Under the pieces are notes generated by a model. It ran no database searches and had not been told where the DNA came from. It saw only the letters and a list, made by a program, of their open reading frames with translations. A program made the position numbers and the translations under genes. Shown piece after piece: positions 1 through 11,628 of a stretch of 64,000 nucleotides of DNA. The DNA is from Betaproteobacteria bacterium. Its GTDB lineage: Bacteria > Pseudomonadota > Gammaproteobacteria > Burkholderiales > Burkholderiaceae_F. The DNA is taken from the NCBI GenBank assembly GCA_016861185.1, contig BOKW01000006.1, forward strand, positions 277,545 through 341,544. The letters are read 5' to 3'. How positions within the stretch are numbered: position 1 is the stretch's first letter; each line of letters starts with the position of its first letter.

Positions 1-363
1 GGCGTCCTGCGAGACGTTCGGATAGATCTCGCTGTAGGTCCCTTCGAGGTAGACGTTCGCCACCAGCGCCGGTCCGCCATGTCCCGGACCGGCGACATAG
101 ATCATGTCGAGCTCGCGCGCCTTGACCGCGCGGTTCAGGTGGACGTAGATGAAGTTCAGTCCCGGCGTCGTGCCCCAATGGCCGAGCAGGCGCGGCTTGA
201 TGTGCTCGAGCCGCAGCGGCTCGCGCAGCAGCGGGTTGTCGTAGAGGTAGATCTGGCCGACCGACAGATAGTTCGCCGCGCGCCAGTACGCGTCGATCCG
301 GTGCAGCTCGTCCGGCGCAAGGACGCCGCGCTGGGTTCGTGGCGGTCCGTTCGGTTTCTGCAT
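1..363 (-). CDS. xfp: D-xylulose-5-phosphate/fructose-6-phosphate phosphoketolase, N-terminal part (cut by window edge)
   Basis: Phosphoketolase is a thiamine-diphosphate enzyme that cleaves xylulose-5-P or fructose-6-P with phosphate to give acetyl-P. Only the first 121 residues are inside the window. They contain the family's N-terminal signature: [15 protein letters not shown], then [15 protein letters not shown], then the cofactor-region [20 protein letters not shown]. The ATG is preceded by AAGGAAG at good spacing. The gene lies 29 bp after the alpha-glucan phosphorylase and is the last visible gene of the minus-strand unit that starts at 6328. Phosphorylase and phosphoketolase together would turn storage glucan into sugar phosphates and then acetyl-P. 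The assignment is firm; the rest of the protein is not visible. Confidence 0.93.
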   Translation of the reverse strand, partial: MQKPNGPPRTQRGVLAPDELHRIDAYWRAANYLSVGQIYLYDNPLLREPLRLEHIKPRLLGHWGTTPGLNFIYVHLNRAVKARELDMIYVAGPGHGGPALVANVYLEGTYSEIYPNVSQDA

Positions 364-392
364 GACGACTTCCTTGCCGCAACGTGCCGCGC

Positions 393-2090
393 TCAGCGCA
401 GATACGCTTCGGCCGCATAGCGGCGCATCATCCGGTGGCTGTTGAAGAAATAGGCGTTGCGGCTGATCGCGCCCTTCATGATCGCGATCCAAGCCGCGCG
501 ATCGCGGTGATAAAGCGGCAGCACCTTCTGCTCGAGCTTGTCGTAAAGAAGCGCGGCGTCGCGGGCGTTGTCGGAATCGGATTCGCCGCCGACCGCCCAG
601 CCGGTGACATCTTCGATGCACCCTTCCAGCCACCAGCCGTCCAGCACGCTCAGATTGGGCACGCCGTTCAGCGCCGCCTTCATCCCGCTCGTGCCGGACG
701 CTTCGAGCGGCCGTTGCGGCGTATTGATCCACACGTCGGCACCCGAGACGAGCAGCCGCGCGAGGTCCATCGAGTAATCGGGCAGGAAAACGACCGGCAC
801 GTCGCCTTCCAATTCGCGCGCCCAGCCGTGCAGCCGCTCGATCAGGCGCTTGCCGCCTTCATCGCGCGGATGCGCTTTGCCCGCCAGCACGATCTGGAAC
901 GGATGACGCCCGGCGATCGCCTTGAGGCGGGCGAGGTCCGAGAAGAGCAGATCGGCGCGCTTGTAGTCGGTCATTCGCCGCGCGAAGCCGAGCAGCGGAA
1001 GCGCGGAATCGAGCAGCGGGCCGCCGAGCGCGCGAATGCGCTCGAGCAACGCGCGTTTGGCCGCGGCGTGCGCTTCCCGGATCTCCTCGTCCGGAATCCG
1101 GTCGGCGCGGACGAGCAGCTCCGGTTCATGGCACCAGCGCGGCAGATGGGCGTCGTAGAGCCTGCGGAAGCTGTCGCAGGCCCAGGTCCACGGGTGCACG
1201 CCGTTCGTCACCGCATGCACGCGATAGCCCGGAAACATGTGCCGCGACACCTCCGCATGCCGCCGCGCGACGCCGTTGACGTACTCGCTCAGATTGAGCG
1301 CGAGCCGCGTCATGTTGAGCCGGTCGTTCCCGGCGAGCGCGCGTAGCTGCTCCGGGTCGATGTAGTCGCCGAGCAGCCGGCCGGCCAGCTCGTAGGCGAA
1401 CTGATCGTGCCCCGCTTCGACCGGCGTATGCGTGGTGAACACGCAGCGCTGCCGCACCGCGGGCACGTCGTAATGCACGCCCGGCGTCCCCGCTTCGTCG
1501 GGCGTGTGGGCCAGCCGCCGCAGGAGCTCCAGCGTAAGCAGCGCAGCGTGTCCCTCGTTCAAGTGGTACTTGCGGATGCGGAATCCGAGCGCACCGAGCA
1601 TCCGGACGCCGCCGATTCCGAGCACCATCTCCTGCCTCAACCGGTACACCTCGTCGCCGCCGTAGAGGAAGTGCGTGATCCGCCGATCGTCGGGATGGTT
1701 CTCGTCCAGATCGGTATCGAGCAGGATCACCGGCGCCGCGCCGCCCCTGTGGCCTTCGACCACGTAAAGCCAGCCGCCCACCCACGCTTCGCGACCCTCG
1801 ATGGTGAGGGCGATCTTCGCGGTGAGCCGGCGCGCCCATTGCTCCGGCTGCCACGGGGCGGGCAGCTCGATCTGGCGGCCGTCGGCGATCTGCTGCCTGA
1901 AGTAGCCGGCGCGGCTGGCGAGCGTGACGCCGACCATCGGCAGTTCCAGATCGGCCGCCGTCCGCATCGTGTCGCCGGCGAGAACGCCGAGCCCGCCGCT
2001 GTAGGTCGGGATCTCGTCGCGCAGCGCAATCTCCATCGAGAAGTAGGCGATGCGCGGTTCGAGCACGAAGGCTTCGACCTGGGTGGTCAC
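393..2090 (-). CDS. glgP: Alpha-glucan (glycogen) phosphorylase family protein
   Basis: This cytoplasmic PLP enzyme releases glucose-1-P from alpha-1,4-glucan by phosphorolysis. The 565-residue protein has the short alpha-glucan-phosphorylase architecture: [19 protein letters not shown] at the N terminus, HLNEGH (176-181), NGVHPW (296-301), [10 protein letters not shown] (369-378), and the PLP-lysine motif GTSGMK with the lysine at about 471. The start is a GTG whose GTGA overlaps the TGA of the upstream methyltransferase gene, which points to translational coupling. It is shorter than the classical enzyme of about 800 residues, as usual for this subfamily. It sits between a methyltransferase gene and xfp in a unit headed by a predicted copper-response operator, so stress-linked carbon mobilisation is a plausible role (inference). 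Confidence 0.93.
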   Translation of the reverse strand: MTTQVEAFVLEPRIAYFSMEIALRDEIPTYSGGLGVLAGDTMRTAADLELPMVGVTLASRAGYFRQQIADGRQIELPAPWQPEQWARRLTAKIALTIEGREAWVGGWLYVVEGHRGGAAPVILLDTDLDENHPDDRRITHFLYGGDEVYRLRQEMVLGIGGVRMLGALGFRIRKYHLNEGHAALLTLELLRRLAHTPDEAGTPGVHYDVPAVRQRCVFTTHTPVEAGHDQFAYELAGRLLGDYIDPEQLRALAGNDRLNMTRLALNLSEYVNGVARRHAEVSRHMFPGYRVHAVTNGVHPWTWACDSFRRLYDAHLPRWCHEPELLVRADRIPDEEIREAHAAAKRALLERIRALGGPLLDSALPLLGFARRMTDYKRADLLFSDLARLKAIAGRHPFQIVLAGKAHPRDEGGKRLIERLHGWARELEGDVPVVFLPDYSMDLARLLVSGADVWINTPQRPLEASGTSGMKAALNGVPNLSVLDGWWLEGCIEDVTGWAVGGESDSDNARDAALLYDKLEQKVLPLYHRDRAAWIAIMKGAISRNAYFFNSHRMMRRYAAEAYLR

Positions 2091-2800
2091 GGCACCGCGC
2101 TCCGATGAGACGACCTGCCGCCGGCAGCTCTCTGCTTCACGTTCGGCCTGACGGCGCGATACAGCGACAGGGTCCCGAGGACGGTCGAAAACGTCCGCCG
2201 TTCGGATACCTCCGAGAAGCCGGCACGCCGAAACAGCTCGACGAGCCGTCCTTCGACGTTGTCCCCGGTGTTTTCGAATCCGTCGAGCACCTGAACCGCG
2301 AGATACGCCGCGCGCATCGACGGCCCCGTGGCGCGTCCCCAGTCGGCGACGTGCAACTGCCCGCCGGGACGTATCACGCGATACAACTCACGCGCGGTGC
2401 GCTGCTTGTCGCGCCAGGAAAGATGGTGGAAGAACAGGCTCGAAAGAACCCGGTCGAACGACGCGTCGGGATACGGCAGGCTGAACGAGAGTCCGCGGTC
2501 GAAGTCGATCGCGGCGTTCGCCTCTTTCGCCTTGCGCACCGCGATCGCCAGGATGTTCGGATCGCCGTCGATGCCCCGCACGTTGGCGCGCGGGTAGCGC
2601 TGCTTGATCCAGATCGCCAGCGTCCCCGTCCCGCAAGCCAGATCGAGCACGTCCTGGCGCGGGCCGATGCCGGCTTGTTCGATCAGCGCCGTCTTGAACG
2701 TTCTTTCGCGGGTCGTCATGCGGACGACCAGGTCGTACGCAGGCGTCAGCCAGTGAAAACCCAATGCCGGGACGTACCGCGAATCGCCGGTTTCCGACAT
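2087..2800 (-). CDS. Class I SAM-dependent methyltransferase (UbiE/methyltransf_11-like)
   Basis: The 237-residue protein has a Rossmann-type SAM fold: motif I VLDLACGTGTLAIW, then GIDGDPNIL with the acidic ribose-binding residue, SLPYPDASFDRVLSS (motif II-like), and VIRPGGQLHVADWG (motif III-like). The substrate cannot be read from the sequence; small molecules or quinone-like compounds are typical of the family. A longer open frame runs upstream into ftsH, but the ATG at 2800 is preceded by AAAGGAGC, so that start is preferred. The gene overlaps the following phosphorylase start by 4 bp and follows ftsH by 28 bp. Confidence 0.88.
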   Translation of the reverse strand: MSETGDSRYVPALGFHWLTPAYDLVVRMTTRERTFKTALIEQAGIGPRQDVLDLACGTGTLAIWIKQRYPRANVRGIDGDPNILAIAVRKAKEANAAIDFDRGLSFSLPYPDASFDRVLSSLFFHHLSWRDKQRTARELYRVIRPGGQLHVADWGRATGPSMRAAYLAVQVLDGFENTGDNVEGRLVELFRRAGFSEVSERRTFSTVLGTLSLYRAVRPNVKQRAAGGRSSHRSAVP

Positions 2801-2828
2801 GTCGGCTCCTTTGCGCCCGCCTTCGCCT

Positions 2829-4712
2829 TCATTCGCGCGCGCAGGCCGCGCGCGGCAACGCCTCGGGCAAAGCGGCCAGCAGATCGACCAGCGCGGCGCG
2901 TTCGACGACCTCCTGCTCGAGCAGTCTCTTGGCGAGCGCATCGAGCGCGGCGCGCTTTGCGGCCAGCGTCTGCCGCACGCGCTCGCGTGCCTCCGACAGG
3001 ATCTTGCGCACCTCGGCGTCGATCGCCTGCGCGGTGCGCTCGCTGTAGCTGCGTATGCCCTCCGGCAGCGGCGTGTTCAGGAAAGGCGTCGTGCGCGGCT
3101 CCTCGAACGCCGCGAGCCCCAGTTCCGCGCTCATGCCGTAGCGGCTGACCATGCTGCGCGCGATGTCGGTGGCGCGCGCCAGGTCGTTCTGTGCGCCGGT
3201 GGAGACGTCGCCGAAGACGATCTCTTCGGCCACGCGCCCGGCGAGCAGCACGTCGATGCGGTCGAGCAGCTCGCTCTGCTTCAGCAGGTAGCGGTCTTCA
3301 GTCGGCTGCTGTTGCGTGTAGCCGAGCGCGCCGATGCCGCGCGGAATGATCGACACCTTGGCCACGCGGTCGGCGTAGGTGCGCGATTCGGCCACGATCG
3401 CGTGCCCGGCCTCGTGGTAGGCGACGGTTTCCTTCTCCTTCGGGTTCATCACGCGGTTCTTTTTCTCGAGGCCGGCGACGATGCGGTCGAGCGCGGCGTC
3501 GAAGTCGCGCATGTCGACCGCGCCCTTGTCCTCGCGCGCGGCGCGCAGCGCCGCCTCGTTGACGAGGTTGGCGAGATCGGCGCCGGCGAAGCCCGGCGTC
3601 AGCGCGGCGACCCTCTCCAGATCCACCTCGGGTGCGAGCTTGACGTTGCGGGTGTGGACCGCAAGGATCGCGCGCCTTCCTTTCAGGTCCGGCTTGTCGA
3701 TCGCGACGTGGCGGTCGAAACGACCGGGACGCAGCAGCGCCGGATCGAGGATCTCCGGCCGGTTGGTCGCGGCCATGATGATGACGCCGCGGTTGGACTC
3801 GAACCCGTCCATCTCGACGAGCAACTGGTTGAGCGTCTGCTCGCGCTCGTCGTGGCCGCCCCACACACCCACGCCGCGCGCCTTGCCGAGCGCATCCAGC
3901 TCGTCGATGAAGATGATGCAGGGCGCCTTTTCTTCGGCCTGCTTGAACAGATCGCGCACGCGGGCGGCGCCGACCCCGACGAACATCTCGACGAAGTCCG
4001 AGCCGCTGATCGTCAGAAACGGCACGCCGGCTTCGCCCGCCACCGCCTTGGCGAGCAGCGTCTTGCCGGTGCCGGGCGCGCCCACAATCAGTACGCCCTT
4101 GGGGATCTTGCCGCCGAGCCGGCGGTAGCGCTCGGGACTGCGCAGGAACTCGACGATCTCCATCAGCTCCTGCTTGGCTTCGTCGATGCCGGCCACGTCG
4201 GCGAACGTCACCCCCGTCTGCTTCTCCAGGTACACCTTGGCCTTGCTCTTGCCGATCTCGAGCACGCCGCCGTGTCCGCCCATGCCCATGCGGCGGATCA
4301 GGAAGCTCCAGAGCGCGAAGAACACCAGCGCCGGAACGATCCACGACAGCAGCGTCGCCAGCCACTTGCTTTCGATCTGCCCCGCGTACGACACCTTGGC
4401 CGCTTCCAGATCGGCGATCAGTTGCGGATCGTCGACCCTGACCGTCGTGAAGCGATGCGGGCCCTGACCCTTGCCGATCGCGTCGGCCCGCGCTTTGGGC
4501 AGGACGCCTTCCAGACCTTCGGCACTTAGGGTGCCCGTAATCAGCTGATCGGTCAGCGCGACCTCGGCGAGCTTGCCGGCGCGCAGCAACTGCTTGAACT
4601 CGCTGTAGGCGATCGGTTGCGCGTGCTGCCGGCCGAAGAAGTCCTGCAGCAGCATGACCGCGGTCACCGCGATCAGGAAGTACCAGATCGAAAAGGCCTG
4701 TTTACGCTCCAT
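2829..4712 (-). CDS. ftsH: ATP-dependent zinc metalloprotease FtsH family
   Basis: FtsH is a membrane-anchored AAA+ protease that degrades damaged membrane proteins and some soluble regulators. The 627 residues show an N-terminal membrane helix (about 8-23), a periplasmic segment, and a second helix (about 118-140). The AAA+ module has Walker A GAPGTGKT (211-218), Walker B IIFIDE (266-271) and the arginine-finger region [10 protein letters not shown]. The zinc site is HEAGH (433-437), with the third ligand in [11 protein letters not shown]. The C-terminal tail is short. The gene lies inside a resistance island, between an MFS exporter and metabolic genes. It is therefore probably an accessory FtsH paralogue rather than the housekeeping copy, which usually sits beside ftsJ/rlmE (inference). 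Confidence 0.95.
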   Translation of the reverse strand: MERKQAFSIWYFLIAVTAVMLLQDFFGRQHAQPIAYSEFKQLLRAGKLAEVALTDQLITGTLSAEGLEGVLPKARADAIGKGQGPHRFTTVRVDDPQLIADLEAAKVSYAGQIESKWLATLLSWIVPALVFFALWSFLIRRMGMGGHGGVLEIGKSKAKVYLEKQTGVTFADVAGIDEAKQELMEIVEFLRSPERYRRLGGKIPKGVLIVGAPGTGKTLLAKAVAGEAGVPFLTISGSDFVEMFVGVGAARVRDLFKQAEEKAPCIIFIDELDALGKARGVGVWGGHDEREQTLNQLLVEMDGFESNRGVIIMAATNRPEILDPALLRPGRFDRHVAIDKPDLKGRRAILAVHTRNVKLAPEVDLERVAALTPGFAGADLANLVNEAALRAAREDKGAVDMRDFDAALDRIVAGLEKKNRVMNPKEKETVAYHEAGHAIVAESRTYADRVAKVSIIPRGIGALGYTQQQPTEDRYLLKQSELLDRIDVLLAGRVAEEIVFGDVSTGAQNDLARATDIARSMVSRYGMSAELGLAAFEEPRTTPFLNTPLPEGIRSYSERTAQAIDAEVRKILSEARERVRQTLAAKRAALDALAKRLLEQEVVERAALVDLLAALPEALPRAACARE

Positions 4713-5955
4713 GGCTCGATTCCCGCTCGACGCTGCGGGTCGCGCGCAAGCCGTAGCCGGCGCGTGCCGGCATGAGCGGCCGCACCGTGCTCGCGAGCGC
4801 GCCCCCGGCCATCAGCGCGGCCGCGACCCAGAAGGCGTCCGCCGACAAACCCGTGAACAGCCATGCGCCCGCGGCGGATCCCACCGCTTGGCCGAGGCTT
4901 CCGGCGCCGACCAGCCATCCCAACGCGGTGCCGACGCGTGTCGTCCCGCGCAGCGAGGCGACGAAGACGACGGCAGGAAGCAGCAGTCCGGCACCCGCGG
5001 CGATCAGCGCGACCGCAAACAGCACCGATCCGAAGCCGGCGGCGCTGCCGAGCAGCGCAAAGCCGGCCGCCATCGCGACAAACCCGGCACCGAGCAGATG
5101 CCGGCTGCGTTCGCGCGTGAGCAGCGGCGCGAAGAACAGCATGCCCTGCACTGCGAGCATCATCAGGCTGCACCCGATGAAGAGCAGCGCGATGTCGCCC
5201 GGGTCGAGCCCCGTCGCCGCGCGTCCCGCAAGCGGTAGCGCGACCTCGAAGGCGCCCAATCCGAGCATCGCCAGGAAGTTCAGCGCGAGCAGAACGACTT
5301 CGCCCTTGTCGGGCCCTCCGCGGGCCGGCGCATGGGCTTGCCCTGCGTGCCGTCGAGCGTCGGACGCAAGCGCGAACGCAAACGAAAGCACGCCGAGCCC
5401 GAGCGCCGCCGTGGCGAGCAGCGGCCAGACGGCCATGTTCGTGACCATCGCTTCGGATCCGCCCATCGCACGCGCCGCGCCGTACGCGGCGCCGCTCAGC
5501 GCCGGGCCGGCGAGGTAGCCGAGCAGCGTGGCCGCGCCGAGCGTGGCGTAGCGGCGCGCCCGCTCCGATTCGTCGGCAATCTCGGCGACATAGGCCGAGG
5601 CGACCGGGAGCACGGCTGCCACGAACGCGCCGGTGAGTACGCGCGTGACATAGGCGAGCCAAAGCGAGCGGGACAGCGCAAACGCGACCAGCATCAGCAC
5701 ATAGCCGAGAAATCCCGCGCACAGGATCCGCCGGCGCCCGAAGCGGTCGGACAGCCGCCCCCACAGCGGTGCGCAGGCGAACACTGCCAGCATGTACGCG
5801 CCGGTGAGCGCCCCTGCATGCCAGGCGATGTCGGATGGGCCCGCGGCGCCTGCAAACCGCTCGACCAGCAGCGGCACGATCGGCAACACCACGCCGTAGC
5901 CGAGCGCGACGACGAACGCGCCGGCCGCGAGGATCGCGAAGCGCGGGCTCCTCAC
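4702..5955 (-). CDS. MFS family efflux transporter (TetA/DHA1-like)
   Basis: The 417-residue inner-membrane protein has about 12 hydrophobic segments and the MFS loop 2-3 signature GRLSDRFGRRR. This pattern belongs to the drug:proton antiporter (DHA1) group, and the substrate is not evident. The open frame runs much further upstream, but that part is compositionally a shadow of the YHS gene. The GTG at 5955, preceded by GGGGAG at 8-nt spacing and directly followed by the first transmembrane helix (SPRFAILAAGAF), is the supported start. The 3' end overlaps the ftsH start by 11 bp, so the two are probably translated in step. Confidence 0.87.
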   Translation of the reverse strand: MRSPRFAILAAGAFVVALGYGVVLPIVPLLVERFAGAAGPSDIAWHAGALTGAYMLAVFACAPLWGRLSDRFGRRRILCAGFLGYVLMLVAFALSRSLWLAYVTRVLTGAFVAAVLPVASAYVAEIADESERARRYATLGAATLLGYLAGPALSGAAYGAARAMGGSEAMVTNMAVWPLLATAALGLGVLSFAFALASDARRHAGQAHAPARGGPDKGEVVLLALNFLAMLGLGAFEVALPLAGRAATGLDPGDIALLFIGCSLMMLAVQGMLFFAPLLTRERSRHLLGAGFVAMAAGFALLGSAAGFGSVLFAVALIAAGAGLLLPAVVFVASLRGTTRVGTALGWLVGAGSLGQAVGSAAGAWLFTGLSADAFWVAAALMAGGALASTVRPLMPARAGYGLRATRSVERESSHGA

Positions 5956-5983
5956 GTCGACATCTCCCCGCTGCGCGCGCTGC

Positions 5984-6328
5984 TCAACAGCCGTGGCGTC
6001 GATGGCCGCGCTGCGAGCGCGCGGGATCGAGACCTTCGGCGTTCTTCGCGAAGTCCTCCGGTGCGGCTTCGAAGCGGCGACGATTCTCTTCGTTCTCGAA
6101 GAAGTACACCCGGCCGCGGAAGTAGGTCGTGATCGCGTGCTGCGCGTCGAGCGATCGGCCGCTGACCGGATCGGTCGCAGTGCGGCCGGTTTGCGCCGGC
6201 CCGGGTTCGCGATCGTGTCCGTGGTGTCCGCCGGTTTCGCCGAAACCGTGGTGCCGCCGGCGGAAGAACAGAAGGTAGGCACCGATCAGCACCAGGATCC
6301 AGATCCAGTTCTGCGTCAGCCAATCCAT
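5984..6328 (-). CDS. Membrane-anchored YHS-domain protein
   Basis: The 114-residue protein has one N-terminal membrane helix (WLTQNWIWILVLIGAYLLFF), a basic and His-rich linker (RRRHHGFGETGGHHGHD), and a C-terminal YHS-like domain (ATDPVSGRSLD...YFRGRVYFFENEENRRRFEA). YHS domains occur in metal-handling proteins. In this one the usual Cys of DPVCGM is Ser, so any metal binding would rely on His or other residues. The ATG is preceded by AAGGAGC. It is the first gene of the minus-strand unit that continues through the MFS, ftsH, methyltransferase, glgP and xfp genes, 98 bp downstream of a predicted CopR-type operator. Confidence 0.85.
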   Translation of the reverse strand: MDWLTQNWIWILVLIGAYLLFFRRRHHGFGETGGHHGHDREPGPAQTGRTATDPVSGRSLDAQHAITTYFRGRVYFFENEENRRRFEAAPEDFAKNAEGLDPARSQRGHRRHGC

Positions 6329-6426
6329 GTCCTGGCTCCTTCGCCGGCAACGCGAGCAGGCGCGGCTCCCATCCGCATCCTCCTGTCGCGTCGAGTCGAT
6401 TCTCGGCCGTGGCGACCTCCGTCAAT

Positions 6427-6453
6427 CTGACCGGGCGATTACAGTCTCGTCAT
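6427..6453 (-). promoter_or_regulatory. Predicted CopR/CusR-type operator, copy A
   Basis: Read toward the gene (minus strand) it is ATGAC-N6-GTAAT-N6-GTCAG, three pentamers spaced exactly 11 bp apart. It lies 98 bp upstream of the YHS gene and 20 bp beyond the stop of the MBL-fold gene. The same arrangement recurs at 16033, 16155, 17874, 20069 and 20635. The likely ligand is the OmpR-family regulator encoded at 19330-20001; that link is inference. Confidence 0.75.
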
Positions 6454-6473
6454 CTTTGCGGTCGCCTAGGCGG

Positions 6474-7832
6474 TCACGCGAGCGTCACGCTGTCGCGATA
6501 GTCGGGAACGTCGCACGGCCAGCCGAACCGTTCCTGGATCGCCAGCCGCAGCGCATCGGCCGCGACCGGTTCGCCGTGCGTCACGAACACGCGACGCGGC
6601 GGCTGCTCCAGCCCGCCGAGCCAGTCGAGGATCTCGTCGCGATCGGCGTGCGCCGACAGCATGTCGAGCAGCGCGATCTCCGCGTGCAGCGTGACATAGG
6701 CGCCGTGGATCTTGACGCTGCTTGCGCCGCCGACCATCGCCGCGCCGCGCGTTCCGGCCGCTTGATAGCCGGTGAACAGGATTGTGTTGCGTGCGTCCGG
6801 CCCGAGCGCCTTGATGTGATGCACGACGCGCCCGCCGGCAGCCATGCCGCTGCCGGCGATGATCACCATCGGCATGCGGCGCGAATCGAGCCAGCGCGAT
6901 TCCTCCGGCGATCGGACGATGCGTGCGGTATCGCACATCTTTCCGCACTGGTCCGGCGTCAGACGGTGCTCGGCACGGTGCGCGCAGTAGATCTCCGTCG
7001 CGTCGACCGCCATCGGGCTGTCCAGATACACGGGTACGTCGGGGATCGCTCCTGCCTGCTTCGCGAGATGGATCAGGTACAGCAGGGCCTGCGCGCGCCC
7101 GACGGCGAACGAGGGCACGACGACGATCCCGCCGCGGGCGAAGGTGCGCGACAGCACGTCGGCAAGCGCCCGTTGCGGATCGGCCCGCGAACGCCTGCGA
7201 TCGCCGTAGGTCGACTCGACGACGACGTAATCCGCGCGCGGCGCCGGCCGCGGCGGCCGCATGATCGGGTCGTCGTTGCGGCCGAGGTCGCCCGAAAACA
7301 GGACCGATCGACCGTCCGCTTCGAGTTGCACCAGCGCGGCGCCCAGCATGTGGCCGGCCGGCATCAGCGTCGCGGCGATGCCGGGAGCGACCTCGATGCG
7401 CGCATCGAAGTCGATCGGCTCGAGACGTTCGAGCGCCCGCGCGGCGTCGCCTACCGTGTACAGCGGCAGCGCCGGCTGGTGCTTCGAATAGCCGTGCCGG
7501 TTGGCGTGTTCGGCTTCCTCCTCCTGCAGCCTGGCGCTGTCGGGCAGCAGCACGCCGCACAGGTCGCGCGTGGCGCGCGTGCCGTAGACCTTGCCGCGGA
7601 AGCCGTTGCGCACTAGCAGCGGCAGATAGCCCGAGTGATCGAGATGCGCGTGCGTCAGGACAACCGCGTCGATCGATGCCGCATCAACCGGCAGCTGTGC
7701 CCAGTTGCGCAGCCTCAACTGCTTCAGTCCCTGGAACAGCCCGCAGTCGACCAGCACCGTGCGCCCCGCCGCGCGCACGAGGTACTTCGATCCGGTCACC
7801 GTGCCGGTCGCGCCGAGAAAGGTGAGTTGCAC
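6474..7832 (-). CDS. MBL-fold metallo-hydrolase / beta-CASP RNA exonuclease (RNA-specific, YSH1-like)
   Basis: The 452-residue protein has the metallo-beta-lactamase core: FLGATGTVTGSKYL at the N terminus, the zinc motif THAHLDHSGYLP, and GHMLGAALVQ. It also has beta-CASP features: SGDLGRNDDPIM, VVVESTYGDR, a C-terminal FVTHGEP, and IIAGSGMAAGGR. The family is bacterial CPSF73-like ribonucleases. Start choice matters: the open frame extends 55 codons further, but a GTG at 7832 preceded by GGTGAGG and located 8 bp after the previous stop fits the conserved N terminus. It is the last gene of the long unit running from 15907 to 6474. What an RNase does in a metal island is unclear. Confidence 0.88.
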   Translation of the reverse strand: MQLTFLGATGTVTGSKYLVRAAGRTVLVDCGLFQGLKQLRLRNWAQLPVDAASIDAVVLTHAHLDHSGYLPLLVRNGFRGKVYGTRATRDLCGVLLPDSARLQEEEAEHANRHGYSKHQPALPLYTVGDAARALERLEPIDFDARIEVAPGIAATLMPAGHMLGAALVQLEADGRSVLFSGDLGRNDDPIMRPPRPAPRADYVVVESTYGDRRRSRADPQRALADVLSRTFARGGIVVVPSFAVGRAQALLYLIHLAKQAGAIPDVPVYLDSPMAVDATEIYCAHRAEHRLTPDQCGKMCDTARIVRSPEESRWLDSRRMPMVIIAGSGMAAGGRVVHHIKALGPDARNTILFTGYQAAGTRGAAMVGGASSVKIHGAYVTLHAEIALLDMLSAHADRDEILDWLGGLEQPPRRVFVTHGEPVAADALRLAIQERFGWPCDVPDYRDSVTLA

Positions 7833-7840
7833 GACCGGCC

Positions 7841-8059
7841 TCACCGCGGCTTGGCGTCGCGCTGGTGCGCCTCGACCTGGTGGCGGACCTCCGCTTCGGC
7901 GTCGCGCTGCATGCGCATCACGATCAGCACGACCAGCGGGCAGGCAAGCGCGAACAGCGCGAGCGCCAGCGCGAGCAGTCCGCCGCCGTAGACCCACCAG
8001 GTGGCTGCGGCCGCGGCCAGCACGAGCGAAATGCAGGCCAGGACGTTGCGCAGCGACAT
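7841..8059 (-). CDS. Small two-helix membrane protein
   Basis: The 72-residue protein has two hydrophobic segments (NVLACISLVLAAAAATWWVY and LLALALALFALACPLVVLIV), followed by a charged tail (MQRDAEAEVRHQVEAHQRD). The pattern resembles the small DUF2933-like membrane proteins found in metal-resistance clusters, but I cannot assign a family with certainty. It is co-directional with and 10 bp downstream of the P-type ATPase, and 8 bp upstream of the MBL-fold gene, so it is surely in the same operon. It may be an accessory subunit of the ATPase (inference). Confidence 0.75.
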   Translation of the reverse strand: MSLRNVLACISLVLAAAAATWWVYGGGLLALALALFALACPLVVLIVMRMQRDAEAEVRHQVEAHQRDAKPR

Positions 8060-8069
8060 GGACGTGCTC

Positions 8070-10981
<2,912 letters not shown>

Positions 10982-10985
<4 letters not shown>

Positions 10986-11407
10986 CGGGCCTGCCCCTTG
11001 AGCGACCAGCGAAAGACGCGCTCGGGCATGCCGACATCGCGGATGCGCAGCGTGATCTCGTCGACCGCGCCAAGCGGCTTGAAGCTCAGCACGCCCTTGC
11101 GGTGATGGCCTCCCGGCGGGTCGCCCTCCCAGGCGAGCGGCGCGTGCCTGCCTCCTGCGGCGTCGATCAATGCAGCGCTCTTGACGACGTCGTGGTTCAG
11201 GTCGACGGTGTGCGTGTCGAAGACGATCTCGAAGTCCCAGCGCCGCGCACCGGCCGCGAGATCCTTCGGCGTCACGCTGACCGTGACGCCGCCGCCGCGA
11301 CTCGTCTGTGTGGCCGGCGCCGTCGCTGCCGTCGGCTGCGCGACTGCGGAAGCCGACCCGAAGAGCGCGAACAGCAGCGCGCACGCGATCGTCGCGATCG
11401 TTCTCAT
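10982..11407 (-). CDS. Exported periplasmic protein of unknown function
   Basis: The 141-residue protein begins with a signal peptide ([24 protein letters not shown]). The mature part is beta-rich ([40 protein letters not shown]) and ends in a segment with [17 protein letters not shown] beta-sandwich carrier fold is possible but not proven. Both ends overlap neighbours by 4 bp (ATGA with the upstream DUF3330-like gene and with the downstream ATPase fusion), so translation is tightly coupled. Placement directly ahead of the copper ATPase suggests a periplasmic role in metal handling (inference). Confidence 0.82.
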
Positions 11408-11610
11408 GACGGCCTCCGCGCGTCCGGTTCGCGCTTCGCCGCGTCGTCGTCGGCCGCGTGCTCCGCCCACCGGTGGTAGCAGTCGAGGCCGCAGAAGTGC
11501 GCCACGTAGTCGCCCGCTTCGGCGTTGATCGCCTCGGACCGCGGGATCTCCCGGAAGCAGACATCGCACGCGACGAGGGTCGATTCGGTCGATTTCTGGA
11601 TCATGACCAT
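11404..11610 (-). CDS. Small DUF3330-like Cys-rich zinc-ribbon protein
   Basis: The 68-residue soluble protein has CDVCFREIP and [10 protein letters not shown], a four-cysteine arrangement like DUF3330 proteins found in metal-resistance operons. It could bind a thiophilic metal. GAGGAGG lies 5 nt before the ATG at 11610; a GTG one codon earlier is less well spaced. The gene's stop overlaps the ATG of the next exported protein (ATGA). Function is unknown. Confidence 0.78.
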   Translation of the reverse strand: MVMIQKSTESTLVACDVCFREIPRSEAINAEAGDYVAHFCGLDCYHRWAEHAADDDAAKREPDARRPS

Positions 11611-11628
11611 CACATCCTCCTCTTGCCT

